The notes beneath the pieces are model-generated. The model was not told the DNA's origin and did not search any database. It saw only the letters and a list, made by a program, of their open reading frames with translations. A DNA stretch of 64,000 nt from Streptomyces iranensis (GTDB taxonomy: Bacteria; Actinomycetota; Actinomycetes; Streptomycetales; Streptomycetaceae), in the NCBI RefSeq assembly GCF_017874715.1, contig NZ_JAGGLR010000005.1, positions 248,001 to 312,000 on the forward strand, read 5' to 3'. Shown in pieces: positions 7,260 to 17,000 of the stretch. The position numbers and the translations under genes are program-made. Numbering within the stretch: the stretch's first letter is position 1; the number at the start of each line of letters is the position of its first letter.

Positions 7260-9536
7260 ATGTCCCGACCGGACCATGACCATGGTCGATTGGCGGTTCC
7301 ACCCGTTGGGGCGGGACAGCGACCCGGGTGGCCGACGGCTCCGCCACCACACCGCCCCTTGGGGGCCGCCGATCCCGCCACGGCCGGTAAGTACCGGCTG
7401 GAGGCGGTGCTGGGCGCCGGGGGAATGGGCCGCGTCTACCTGGCGCGTACACCGGCCGGCAGCGCGGTGGCGGTCAAGGTCGTCCACCGCGAATACGCGG
7501 GCGACGCGTCGTTCCGCAAGCGCTTCGAGCAGGAAGTCGCCGCGGCCCGGCGGGTCCAGGGCCTCTACACCGTGCCGGTCGTGGACGCGGATCTGCGGGC
7601 CGAAGAGCCCTGGCTGGCCACGGCGTACGTACCCGGGCCGTCCCTCCAGCACGCGGTCGCCGAGAGCGGGCCGCTGTCGGCCGACGCGGCGCTGGGGCTG
7701 GTCGCCAGGGTGGCCGAGGCCCTGCAGTCCATCCACGCCGCCGATGTGATCCACCGTGACCTGAAGCCCTCCAACATCATCCTCACCGCCGAGGGACCGA
7801 AGGTCATCGACTTCGGTATCGCCCGAGCGGCGGATGTCACCGCGGTGACCGCCACCGGGATGCGCACCGGAACGCCCGCCTACATGGCGCCCGAATACAT
7901 CAGGGGGCAGGACGTCACCGAGGCCGGTGATGTGTTCGCCCTCGGCGTGATCGCCGGTTTCGCCGCCACCGGACGGCTCGCCTTCGGCGGCGGCTCCGAC
8001 CACAGCGTCATCTACCGCATCCTGGAGCAGGATCCCGACCTCGACGGCTGCCCCGAGCCTCTGCGGGCCATCGCCGCCCACTGCCTGGAGAAGGACCCGG
8101 CGCGGCGGCCGACCCCGGCCCAGGTCATCGAGCGGTGCGGCCGGGCCGACACGACGGGTATCGCCGACGCCCACACCCGTACCGTGGTGTCACCGGCGGG
8201 GCCCGAGCGTGGGACACCCGGCGCGCGGGGCGCCCCTGGTTCGCCCAACACCCCCGGCTCGCCCGACGACGAGACACGCACATCACTGCCGCCGCGAGGG
8301 TCGGGGCCCGCCGCCCCCGTACCGCCGCCGTCCGCTCCGGCCGCGCACGACCCGGCGCGGGCCGCCGCCCCCAGCGGTCCCGCGACCCCACCGGGCGCGG
8401 ACACCTCACCGAACCCGCCGGTCCCGGACCCGCTCACCACGCCCGCCCCGGGGCTGCCCGTCCTGCTCAGCGGGGTCGGGATCCTCGTCCTCGCCGTCGT
8501 CCTGATCGCCGTCTATCTCCCCGGCTCTTCCCCCGACCGCGGCCCCAGCCTCCCCTATCGCTCGATCGGGCCCACGGCCTCCCTCGGCCCCACCGGCCGG
8601 GCCAGGACGGCCGAGGGCCTGGCGTTCAGCCCGGACGGCAAGACGCTCGCCACCGGCAACTCCGAGGGGAAGGTGCGGCTGTGGGATGTCGCCGGCCGTA
8701 AGCCACGCACCACCTTCACGGGACCCGACAGCGGGTTCCAGACCCGCGAGGTGACGTTCAGCCCCGACGGCAAGACCCTCGCCGCCACCAATATGACCGG
8801 CTGGCTGGCCATGTGGGACGTGGCCAAGCACCGGCAGATTCGCCTCCTCGACGGCGTCAACGGCGGCGAAAGGGTGGCCTTCAGCCCGGATGGCAAGCTG
8901 TTCTCCACCGGCACTCAGGCCGGTTCGGTGTTCCTGTGGGACACCAACAGCCGCAAGAAGGACGAGATACTCGCTTACTACGACCAGGAGGCCAAAGTCA
9001 CGGGCGTGGCCTTCAGCCCGGACGGCCGGACGCTGGCCTCCGCGAGCGACGACTCCGACAGCAACATCACCCCGGAACACTCGGTGCGGCTGTGGGACGT
9101 GGCACACCGCGATCCGGAACCTTACGGCCAGGGCGATCCACGGGTCACCATCTCCCCCGCGCAAGGAGTCCTGAGCCTGGCGTTCAGCCCGGACGACAGG
9201 ACAATCGCCACCGGCAGCTACGACGGCAAGGTGCGGCTGTGGGATGCGAAGACCGGCCATCAGCGAGCCACCCTCAGCGACTCCCTCGTCGCGTCGGAGG
9301 TCAACCACCTGGCCTTCAGCCCGGACGGCAAGACGCTCGCCACCCCCTCCGAATACGGACTGTTGCTGTGGAACGTGGCCACCCGCAAACCACGCGCCAT
9401 CCTGTCGAGCAGCGCGGAGGGGGCAGCCAATGTGATGCAGGAGGTCGTCTTCAGCAAGGACGGTCGGCTGATCGCGGGCAACGACAGCGAGCACCGCAGG
9501 GTGTACCTGTGGAAGAACCCGTACCGGGCGCGCTAG
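7260..9536 (+). CDS. Membrane Ser/Thr protein kinase with C-terminal WD40 repeats
   Basis: A 758-residue Hanks-type kinase. The cytoplasmic kinase domain spans about residues 40-300: glycine loop GAGGMGRVY, VAVK lysine, HRDLKPSN catalytic loop, DFGIA and APE-equivalent YMAPEY. A Pro/Ala-rich linker (about 310-395) leads to one membrane helix (about 398-420, LLSGVGILVLAVVLIAVY). The outer part is a beta-propeller of about seven WD40 repeats with recurring LAFSPDGKTLAT and VRLWD motifs, which could sense a ligand or protein outside the cell or at the membrane. ATG 7260 follows a G-rich tract; a GTG three codons upstream is an alternative. It is divergent from the ATP-grasp gene, so one could regulate the other. 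Kinase-WD40 fusions are well known in actinomycetes. Confidence 0.92.
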   Translation: MSRPDHDHGRLAVPPVGAGQRPGWPTAPPPHRPLGAADPATAGKYRLEAVLGAGGMGRVYLARTPAGSAVAVKVVHREYAGDASFRKRFEQEVAAARRVQGLYTVPVVDADLRAEEPWLATAYVPGPSLQHAVAESGPLSADAALGLVARVAEALQSIHAADVIHRDLKPSNIILTAEGPKVIDFGIARAADVTAVTATGMRTGTPAYMAPEYIRGQDVTEAGDVFALGVIAGFAATGRLAFGGGSDHSVIYRILEQDPDLDGCPEPLRAIAAHCLEKDPARRPTPAQVIERCGRADTTGIADAHTRTVVSPAGPERGTPGARGAPGSPNTPGSPDDETRTSLPPRGSGPAAPVPPPSAPAAHDPARAAAPSGPATPPGADTSPNPPVPDPLTTPAPGLPVLLSGVGILVLAVVLIAVYLPGSSPDRGPSLPYRSIGPTASLGPTGRARTAEGLAFSPDGKTLATGNSEGKVRLWDVAGRKPRTTFTGPDSGFQTREVTFSPDGKTLAATNMTGWLAMWDVAKHRQIRLLDGVNGGERVAFSPDGKLFSTGTQAGSVFLWDTNSRKKDEILAYYDQEAKVTGVAFSPDGRTLASASDDSDSNITPEHSVRLWDVAHRDPEPYGQGDPRVTISPAQGVLSLAFSPDDRTIATGSYDGKVRLWDAKTGHQRATLSDSLVASEVNHLAFSPDGKTLATPSEYGLLLWNVATRKPRAILSSSAEGAANVMQEVVFSKDGRLIAGNDSEHRRVYLWKNPYRAR

Positions 9537-9600
9537 GGGTGTCCGACGGTACGCGTACGCCTGCGGCGGGCTGCTCCCCTCCCCGCCCCTTCCCGAAACT

Positions 9601-9641
9601 GGGGCTCCGCCCCAGACCCCGGGGTCCAGGGGCGAAGCCCC
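9601..9641. repeat. Dispersed GC-rich palindrome, possibly acting as terminator
   Basis: GGGGCTCCGCCCC pairs with GGGGCGAAGCCCC around an inner GACCCCGGGGTC core. Closely similar blocks recur at 23497-23536 and around 51450 and 51960 in this window, always between genes, so it is a dispersed Streptomyces-type palindromic element. Here it follows the kinase gene. Confidence 0.8.
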
Positions 9642-9654
9642 AGCCACGTGGCGG

Positions 9655-9686
9655 TTGACCCTGACGCAGGGGCAACCCCGCAGCAT
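9655..9686 (+). promoter_or_regulatory. MerR-type promoter with long spacer
   Basis: TTGACC (9655-9660) and CAGCAT (9681-9686) are spaced 20 bp apart, the elongated spacing typical of MerR-activated promoters. The spacer begins in the palindrome CCCTG-ACG-CAGGG (9659-9671). The predicted start point falls on or next to the ATG at 9694, so the transcript would be leaderless. The MerR gene is the next but one gene. Confidence 0.6.
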
Positions 9687-9693
9687 GGTCGGC

Positions 9694-10503
9694 ATGACGA
9701 CGACGCAGCACTTCACGGTCCACCACGACGGCGTCACGATCCCGGTGTCCCGTGGCGGCCGGGGACGGCCGCTGGTCCTGTGCCCCGGCCTCAACTCCAC
9801 CCAGGCCGATCTGCGCGAGCTGATCGAACTCCTGCGGCGCGACCACGACGTGGTGGCCTTCGACCTCCGGGGCCACGGCCTCGCCTCCGCCGCCGACCGG
9901 TACTCCTTCGACGCGTTTCGGAGCGATCTCTTCGCCGTGCTGGCGGAGCCGGGGCGCCTCGATCTGCCCTCGCCGCCCGTGCTCGTGGGCTACTCGCTGG
10001 GCGCGGACCTGGCCGTGCACTACGCTTCCGAGCGCCCTGACGCCGTTGCCGGGCTGGTCCTCATCGACGGGGCCAACCCGCTGCCCGAACCGTTCATCAC
10101 CGACGCCGATCTGCCGGAGTTCCGCGCGATGGCGGAGGACCCGGCCATGTGGCGGGAGATCGAGCGGGCCAGGGGCACCGCGCGGCAGGTGCTGCTCAGC
10201 CCCCAGGACATCCTCGGTCTGCAGGTGGAGATGGATATGGTGCGGGCCGGAATCCTCGACCGGTACCGGAAGGTCGACCGCCCGATCCACATGATCATGT
10301 CGGCCGCGATCGCGGGCGACAGCACAGAAGGGCGCGCGCCCCGGCACAACCGGCTCTGGCGCGCGGGCGTCGACCGGCTTGTGCACGAGCGGCCGGACAC
10401 CTCCGCGACCTGGTTCGACACCGGCCACCGGCTGGTCTTCACCCACGCCCGGGAGATCGCGGAGATCATCCGGCACCACCCGGCCGACGAGGTGTCTTCA
10501 TAG
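9694..10503 (+). CDS. Alpha/beta hydrolase
   Basis: A 269-residue alpha/beta-hydrolase with nucleophile elbow GYSLG (Ser about 101), oxyanion region LCPGLN, FDLRGHGLA, and a C-terminal His in DTGHRLV (about 243). Substrates are unknown: esters, lactones or C-C bonds are all possible. ATG 9694 is preferred because the MerR-like promoter places transcription start there; ATG 9685 three codons earlier is the alternative. The MerR gene follows after 37 bp, so the two are likely co-transcribed and the regulator controls its own operon. No signal peptide. Confidence 0.85.
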   Translation: MTTTQHFTVHHDGVTIPVSRGGRGRPLVLCPGLNSTQADLRELIELLRRDHDVVAFDLRGHGLASAADRYSFDAFRSDLFAVLAEPGRLDLPSPPVLVGYSLGADLAVHYASERPDAVAGLVLIDGANPLPEPFITDADLPEFRAMAEDPAMWREIERARGTARQVLLSPQDILGLQVEMDMVRAGILDRYRKVDRPIHMIMSAAIAGDSTEGRAPRHNRLWRAGVDRLVHERPDTSATWFDTGHRLVFTHAREIAEIIRHHPADEVSS

Positions 10504-10540
10504 AGGTGGCTTCATAAGCGACTTCCAGGAGACTGGTCCG

Positions 10541-11356
10541 ATGCTGACCATCGGCGAGCTGGCGTCGTACGCCGGAGTGACGGTGCGCGCGGTGCGGCAC
10601 TACCACGCCAAGGGGCTGCTGCCCGAGCCGGAGCGGGACCACTCCGGCTATCGGCGGTACGGCGCCGACGCCGTCGTCGAGCTGATCAGGATCCGGACCC
10701 TCGCCGAGGCCGGGGTTCCGCTGGCACGCGTACGGCAGTTGCTCCGGGCCGGTGAGGAGGAGTTCGCCGCGGCGGTCGCGGAGATCGACCAGCGGCTGCG
10801 GGCGGAGATCCGGGAGCGGCAGCGGCACCGCGCGCGAATCGCCCGCCTCGCCGCCGGGGACAGCCTGGCGCTGCCCCCGGAGGTGGTGGAGTTTCTCGAC
10901 CGGCTGCGGGCGCTCGGGGTCGACGAACGGATCGTCCAGGTGGAGCGCGACGGCTGGATCCCGCTGGCCGCGCACGCACCCGAGCGGGTCCCGGAGTGGA
11001 TGGCGCGCAAGCGGGAGCAGATCGCCGACCCGCGGTTCATCGGCTTCTACCGCACCCTGGGCCAGGCGCTCGACCGCGCCGACGACGACCCTCGGCTGGA
11101 GTCGCTGGCCGACGAGCTGGCCGGCTACCTCACGGGGATGGCCGAGGAGCGGGGCGAGGACTACATCGACGATGCCGAGATCGAGCCACCGCTGGTCAGG
11201 GTGATGGACACCCACGCGTTCGACACCATGCCGTCGGCCCGCCGGCTGATCGAGCTGCTGAGGCGGCGGGGCTGGACCGGCTGGACCAAGGTCGGGCGCG
11301 TCGGCCGGGCTGCGGCCGGACCAAGGGGGGCTCGGCAGAAGGGGCCGGACGGGTGA
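10541..11356 (+). CDS. MerR family transcriptional regulator
   Basis: A 271-residue MerR-type activator. The winged helix-turn-helix begins at residue 1 (MLTIGELASYAGVTVRAVRH, then GLLPEPERDHSGYRRYG), followed by a dimerising coiled coil (about 75-115) and a helical C-terminal domain without the TipA TAD or metal-binding Cys. This suggests an organic ligand. The ATG has AGGAG 10 nt upstream. It lies directly behind the hydrolase whose promoter carries the MerR-type spacing, so the likely target is that promoter. The last 25 residues are basic and low-complexity. Confidence 0.92.
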   Translation: MLTIGELASYAGVTVRAVRHYHAKGLLPEPERDHSGYRRYGADAVVELIRIRTLAEAGVPLARVRQLLRAGEEEFAAAVAEIDQRLRAEIRERQRHRARIARLAAGDSLALPPEVVEFLDRLRALGVDERIVQVERDGWIPLAAHAPERVPEWMARKREQIADPRFIGFYRTLGQALDRADDDPRLESLADELAGYLTGMAEERGEDYIDDAEIEPPLVRVMDTHAFDTMPSARRLIELLRRRGWTGWTKVGRVGRAAAGPRGARQKGPDG

Positions 11357-11366
11357 GGATGGGCGG

Positions 11367-12128
11367 ATGACCGCCACCTCGCGTGCCCATTCGTTCAACG
11401 CGGCCGCCGCCCAGTACGGCGCGAACCGCCCCTCCTACCCGCCCGCCCTCTTCGACGCCGTCGAGGAGCTCGCCGGACGTCCCCTCGCGGGCGCCCGCGT
11501 CGCCGACGTGGGCGCGGGCACCGGAATCGCCACCGCCGTCCTGCGCGAGCGCGGCGCCGATGTGATCGCCGTCGAACCGGGCGCGGGCATGGCGGCCCAG
11601 TTCCGCCGGACGCTTCCGGACGTGCCGATCGTCCGGGGCGACGGTGACGCCCTGCCCCTCGCCGACGCCTCCCGCGACCTGATCACGTATGCGCAGTCCT
11701 GGCACTGGACCGACACCGACCGGTCGGTGCCTGAGGCGCTGCGCGTGCTGCGCCCGGGTGGCGCGCTGGCGGTCTGGTGGAACACCACCGCCTTCGACGT
11801 GCCGTGGATCGCCGCCCAGGCCGAGCGCGTCGCGGCCCACTCCGGTGTGACGTCGACCCCCCAGGTGGGTGCGGACGACAGCCGCGCCGCCCGGCTCGCG
11901 GGCCTCTCCGATCTCGACGTCACACGCCGCCATGTGCGCTGGAGCCGCGTCGTCTCCCTCGACACCCACCTGGCCAACATCACCAGCCACTCGGCGTTCC
12001 TCGTCCTCGGCGAGGCAGGCACCCAGGCGTTTCTCACCGCCGAGCGCGGCCGCCTGCGCGAGCTCTTCCCGGACGAGAAGGTGGAGGAGACCTATCTGGT
12101 GGACCTGCTGGTGGCCGCCCGTCCCTGA
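11367..12128 (+). CDS. Class I SAM-dependent methyltransferase
   Basis: A 253-residue Methyltransf_11-type enzyme: motif I VADVGAGTGIATAVL (about residues 45-59), acidic VEPGAGM, motif with GDGDALPLAD (about 91-100), and post-motif LRPGGALAVWW. The N-terminus SFNAAAAQYGANRPSYP is typical of small-molecule methyltransferases of this group. It starts 10 bp after the MerR gene and may be part of that operon, though its product does not by itself explain the hydrolase. The methyl acceptor is unknown. Confidence 0.88.
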   Translation: MTATSRAHSFNAAAAQYGANRPSYPPALFDAVEELAGRPLAGARVADVGAGTGIATAVLRERGADVIAVEPGAGMAAQFRRTLPDVPIVRGDGDALPLADASRDLITYAQSWHWTDTDRSVPEALRVLRPGGALAVWWNTTAFDVPWIAAQAERVAAHSGVTSTPQVGADDSRAARLAGLSDLDVTRRHVRWSRVVSLDTHLANITSHSAFLVLGEAGTQAFLTAERGRLRELFPDEKVEETYLVDLLVAARP

Positions 12129-12172
12129 CCAGCGCCCGGGTGCCCCGCCCGGCCACGGCCCGTGCGCGCCAC

Positions 12173-12197
12173 GTTTACCGGCCCGGTCGGCGGCTAC
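12173..12197 (+). promoter_or_regulatory. Candidate SigB-like promoter
   Basis: GTTT-N15-GGCTAC differs at one base from the S. coelicolor SigB-type pattern GNNT-N14-16-GGGTA(C/T). It sits 40 bp before the TPP-enzyme start. Short motif, so weak evidence. Confidence 0.35.
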
Positions 12198-12237
12198 TCC
12201 TGTGAGGTGCTTCATGCAGCACTACCGAGGAGGTGCC

Positions 12238-14040
12238 GTGGCTCAGGTATCGGATTTCGTACTGGCTCGGCTGCGGGAGTGGGGGGTGGCGCGGGTCTTC
12301 GGCTATCCGGGGGACGGGATCAACGGTCTGCTCGGGGCGTTCGACCGCGCCACGGGCGACCCCGAGTTCATCCAGGTCCGGCACGAGGAGATGGCCGCGT
12401 TCATGGCCTGCGGCCACGCCAAGTTCACCGGCGAGGTCGGAGTCTGCGCCGCCACCTCGGGGCCCGGCGCCGTCCACCTGCTCAACGGCCTGTACGACGC
12501 CAAGCTGGACCACCAGCCGGTGGTCGCCATCGTGGGCCAGCAGAAGCGGCTCAGCCTGGGCTCGCACTACCAGCAGGAAATCCATCTGGACCGGCTGTTC
12601 GACGACGTCTCCGAGTACTGCGAGATGGTCACCCACCCGGGCCAGGCACGGCATGTCATCGACCGTGCCTTCAAGACCGCGCTGACCACTCGTGGCGTGG
12701 CGACCATCGTGATCCCCAACGACATCCAGGAGGAGGACGCCCAGCCCTCCCCGCCCAAGGCGCACGGATCGGTGTTCTCCAGCGTGGGCTGGAGCCGCCC
12801 CCGCGTCCTGCCCGACCCCGATGAGCTCCGCCGCGCCGCCGATGTCCTCAACGAGGGCGAGAGGGTCGCCATCCTCGTCGGCCAGGGCGCGGCCGATGCC
12901 GCGGGCGAGGTCGTCGGAGTGGCGGAGCTGCTGGGCGCCGGGGTGGCCAAGGCGCTGCTGGGCCGGGATGTCCTCCCCGACGACCTGCCCTATGTGACCG
13001 GGCCGATCGGTCTGCTGGGCAGCACCGCCAGCGACAAGATGATCAAGGAGTGCGACACCCTCTTCCTGATCGGCACCAGCTTTCCGTACTCCGAGTGGCT
13101 GCCGGACGAGGGGCAGGCGCGCGGCGTCGAGATCGACATCGACGGCCGCATGATCGGTATGCGCTACCCCATGGACGCCCATCTGGTGGGCGACGCGAAG
13201 GAGACCCTCAAGGCGCTCCTCCCACTGCTGCGGCGCAAGGAGAAGCGGGCCTGGCGGAAGAAGGTCGAGAAGGACGTGCGGGAGTGGCTCACCATCTGCG
13301 ACACCTGGGCCGGGCAGCACTTCGGGGACACCATCAACCCCCAGTCGGTGGCCGCCGAGCTCTCCTCGCGGCTGCCGGACCGGGCGATCCTGACCGCCGA
13401 CTCCGGATCGGCCACCAACTGGTGGGCGCGCCATCTGAGGCTGCGCGGCGGAATGGACGCCTCGCTGTCCGGGACGCTGGCCACCATGGGCCCCGGGGTG
13501 CCGTACGCGATCGCGGCGCGCTTCGCCCATCCCACCCGCCCGGTGATCGCCTTCGTGGGAGACGGTGCCTTCCAGATGAACGGCATGAACGAGATGATCA
13601 CCGTCAAGCGCTATATGGACCGGCTGGCGGGCGGCCCGCCGCTCGTCTTCTGCGTCTTCAACAACCAGGACCTCAACCAGGTCACCTGGGAGCAGCGCGC
13701 CATGGCCGGGGACCCGAAGTACCCCGCCTCCCAGGTCATCCCCGACATCCCCTACGGGGCGTACGCCGAGCTGCTGGGGCTGCGGGGGATCCGCTGCGAG
13801 TCCCCGAAGAAGGTCGGCAGGGCCTGGGACGAGGCGCTGGCCAGTGACCGCCCGGTCGTCCTGGAGTTCATGGTCGACCAGGAGATCGCCCCGATCCCGC
13901 CCCATCTCATGGTCCCCATGGCGAAGAAGACCGTGAAGGCCGCGCTGCACGATCCCGAGCTGGCCGGAATCGCCCACCGGGGCATCCGGCAGAAGGTCGC
14001 CCAGTACGCCGAGCGCCTGCCGGGACGCGGGCACGCCTGA
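12238..14040 (+). CDS. Thiamine-pyrophosphate-requiring enzyme (pyruvate oxidase/acetolactate synthase-like)
   Basis: A 600-residue three-domain TPP enzyme. The N-terminal pyrimidine domain carries the catalytic Glu in QVRHEEMAAF (about 46) and FGYPGDGINGLLGA near the start. The C-terminal domain has the TPP/Mg motif GDGAFQMNGMNE...FNNQDLN (about 440-475). It resembles PoxB-like oxidases and the Streptomyces thiamine pyrophosphate-requiring proteins and lacks clear acetolactate synthase features. It would act on pyruvate or a related 2-oxo acid. GTG 12238 has GAGGAGG 6 nt upstream; ATG 12214 is an alternative. The FAD/Fe-S dehydrogenase follows after 20 bp, suggesting a lactate-to-pyruvate-to-acetate type route. 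Confidence 0.88.
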   Translation: MAQVSDFVLARLREWGVARVFGYPGDGINGLLGAFDRATGDPEFIQVRHEEMAAFMACGHAKFTGEVGVCAATSGPGAVHLLNGLYDAKLDHQPVVAIVGQQKRLSLGSHYQQEIHLDRLFDDVSEYCEMVTHPGQARHVIDRAFKTALTTRGVATIVIPNDIQEEDAQPSPPKAHGSVFSSVGWSRPRVLPDPDELRRAADVLNEGERVAILVGQGAADAAGEVVGVAELLGAGVAKALLGRDVLPDDLPYVTGPIGLLGSTASDKMIKECDTLFLIGTSFPYSEWLPDEGQARGVEIDIDGRMIGMRYPMDAHLVGDAKETLKALLPLLRRKEKRAWRKKVEKDVREWLTICDTWAGQHFGDTINPQSVAAELSSRLPDRAILTADSGSATNWWARHLRLRGGMDASLSGTLATMGPGVPYAIAARFAHPTRPVIAFVGDGAFQMNGMNEMITVKRYMDRLAGGPPLVFCVFNNQDLNQVTWEQRAMAGDPKYPASQVIPDIPYGAYAELLGLRGIRCESPKKVGRAWDEALASDRPVVLEFMVDQEIAPIPPHLMVPMAKKTVKAALHDPELAGIAHRGIRQKVAQYAERLPGRGHA

Positions 14041-14060
14041 CGGAAGGGGGGAAGCGCGGC

Positions 14061-17000
14061 ATGCGTACCGCGAACGGGCTGGAGGGGGCGCTGCGTGCGG
14101 AGGTGGATGCCGAGGTCAGGTTTGACGCGGGCAGCCGGGGCGCGTACGCCACGGACGGCTCCAACTACCGCCAGGTGCCCATCGGCATCGTCGTCCCGCG
14201 CAGTGTGGAGGCCGGGGCGCGGGCGGTGGAGGTGTGCGCCCGCTTCGGCGCGCCCGTGTCGTCCCGGGGTGGCGGCACCAGCCTGGCCGGTCAGTGCACC
14301 AACACCGCCGTGGTGATCGACTGGAGCAAGTACTGCCACGCCCTGGTCTCGGTGGATCCCGAGGCGCGTACCTGTGTGGTGGAGCCGGGGCTGGTGCTGG
14401 ACGAGCTCAACCGCCAACTGGCCGACCACAAGCTGCAGTTCGGGCCGAAGCCGTCCACGCACAGCCACTGTGCGCTGGGCGGCATGATCGGCAACAACTC
14501 GTGCGGCGCCTCGGCACAGGCGTACGGCAAGACCGTGGACAACGTGCGCCGCCTGGAGATCCTCACCTACGACGGCGTGCGCATGTGGGTGGGGCCGACG
14601 TCCAAGGCCGAGCGGGCGCGGATCGCGGCGGAGGGCGGCCGCCGGGCCGAGATCTACGACGGGCTGGACCGCGTCGTCGCCGAGTACCTCGCGGACATCC
14701 GGCGCGGCTACCCGAAGATTCCGCGCCGGGTCTCCGGCTACAACCTGGACTCACTGCTGCCGGAGAACGGCTTCGACGTGGCCCGAGCCCTGGTGGGCAG
14801 CGAGGGCACGCTGGTGACGGTGGTGCGCGCCGAAGTGGACCTGGTGCCGGTGCCCCCGTACCAGTCGCTGCTGGTGCTCGGCTACGACGACATCTGTACC
14901 GCCGCCGACGACGTGCCCCGGCTCCTGGAGCACTGCACCCCCGGCGAACTGGAGGCCCTCGACGGGCGGATGGCCCAGCTGATGCGCGAGGAGCACGCCT
15001 ACCTCGAATCCCTCAACTCCCTCCCTGATGGCGGCAGTTGGCTGATGCTGCAGTTCGGCGGGGACACTCAGGAGGACGCCGACGAGCAGGCGCACGCGCT
15101 GCTGCGCTCGGTGGGGCGGGACGAGCAGGACGCCACGGTGGCCTTCTCCGACGACCCCCGGCGCGAGCAGCGGATGCTCAGGGCCCGCGAGGCGGGCCTC
15201 GGGGTGACCGCGCGCCCGCCGGACGACCGGGAGACCTGGGAGGGCTGGGAGGACTCCGCCGTCCCGCCCGAGCGCCTGGGGGACTATCTGCGCGATCTCA
15301 AGGATCTGTTCGCGGAGTTCGGCTACGACCATCCGTCGCTGTACGGCCACTTCGGGCAGGGCTGTGTGCACACCCGCATCCCGTTCGGGATGAAGACCGC
15401 CGACGGCGTGGCCGACTTCCGCCGCTTCCTGGAGCGCGCCGCCGACCTGGTGGTCTCGTACGGCGGCTCGCTGTCCGGCGAGCACGGGGACGGGCAGGCG
15501 CGGGGCGAACTGCTCACCCGGATGTTCGGTGAGCGCCTGGTGACCGCGTTCGGCGAGGTGAAGGCGGTGTTCGACCCGGAGAACCGGATGAACCCCGGCA
15601 AGGTCACCGGCCCGAATCCGGTCGACGGTCAGCTGCGCCTGGGCCCGGGGTGGCGGCCGGCCACCCCCGACACGCACTTCGGCTACCCCGACGACGACCA
15701 CTCCTTCACCCGCGCGGTCATGCGCTGTGTCGGCATCGGCAACTGCCGCGGCCACCACGGCGCCGTGATGTGCCCGTCGTACCGGGCCACCAACGAGGAG
15801 GAGCACTCCACCCGCGGCCGGGCCCGGCTGCTGTTCGAGATGCTCGACGGCCACCCGGACTCCGCCGTCACCGACGGCTGGCGCTCGACCGAGGTCCGTG
15901 ACGCCCTGGACCTGTGCCTTGCGTGCAAGGGCTGCAAGTCCGACTGCCCGACCGGTGTCGACATGGCGACGCTCAAGGCCGAGTTCCTCGCCCACCACTA
16001 CGCGGGCCGCCCGCGCCCCGCGGCGCACTACTCCATGGGGTGGCTGCCGGTGTGGGCCCGGCTCTCCCGTATAGCGCCCTCGCTGGTCAACACCGTGGCA
16101 CGGGCGCCGGGTGTGGCCGGTCTCGGCAAGCGGCTGGCCGGTGTGGACGGCGCGCGCCAGGCGCCGGTGTTCGCACCGCGGTCCTTCCTCCAGTGGTGGC
16201 GCGCCCGCGCCACCGAGGAGCCGGACCCGGCCGATCCGCGGACCGTGGTGGTGTGGCCCGACACCTTCAGCACCTACTTCCACCCCTCGGTCGCCATCTC
16301 GGCCGTCCGGGTGCTGGCGGACGCCGGTTTCCGGGTCGCCGTACCGACCGAGCCCGTGTGCTGCGGTCTGACCTGGATCTCCACCGGGCAACTGGCCACG
16401 GCGAAGCGGGTGTTGCGGCGTACGCTGCGGGTGCTGCGGCCCTACCTCGAGGCGGGCACCCCGGTCATCGGCCTCGAACCCTCCTGCACCGCGGTGTTCC
16501 GGGCCGACGCACCCGAACTGATGCCCGCCGACCAGGAGGTGCGGCGGCTGGCCGGGCAGTTCCGCACCTTCGCCGAACACCTCGTCCACCACGCCCCCGA
16601 CGGCTGGCGGCCACCCGCGCTCAGTCGGCAGGCCGTCGTCCAGACCCACTGCCATCAGCACGCCATCATGAAGGACGACGCGGACCGCGAACTGATGCGC
16701 CGCGCCCATCTCGTCACCGACGTCCTGGACGAGGGCTGCTGCGGCCTGGCCGGAAACTTCGGCTTCGAACGCGGCCACCACGAGGTCTCGATGGCCATCG
16801 CGGAACAGGGCGTGCTGCCCGCCGTGCGTGCGGCCGCCCCCGGCAGCCTGCTGCTCGCGGACGGCTTCAGCTGCCGCACCCAGATCGAGCAGGGCGACAC
16901 CGGCCGCGGGGCCCTCCATCTGGCCGAGGCGCTGGCCCTGGGCCTTGACACCACCCTGCCCAGCGAGCGCCCCGAACGCCTCGCACAGCGCGCGGCCCCG

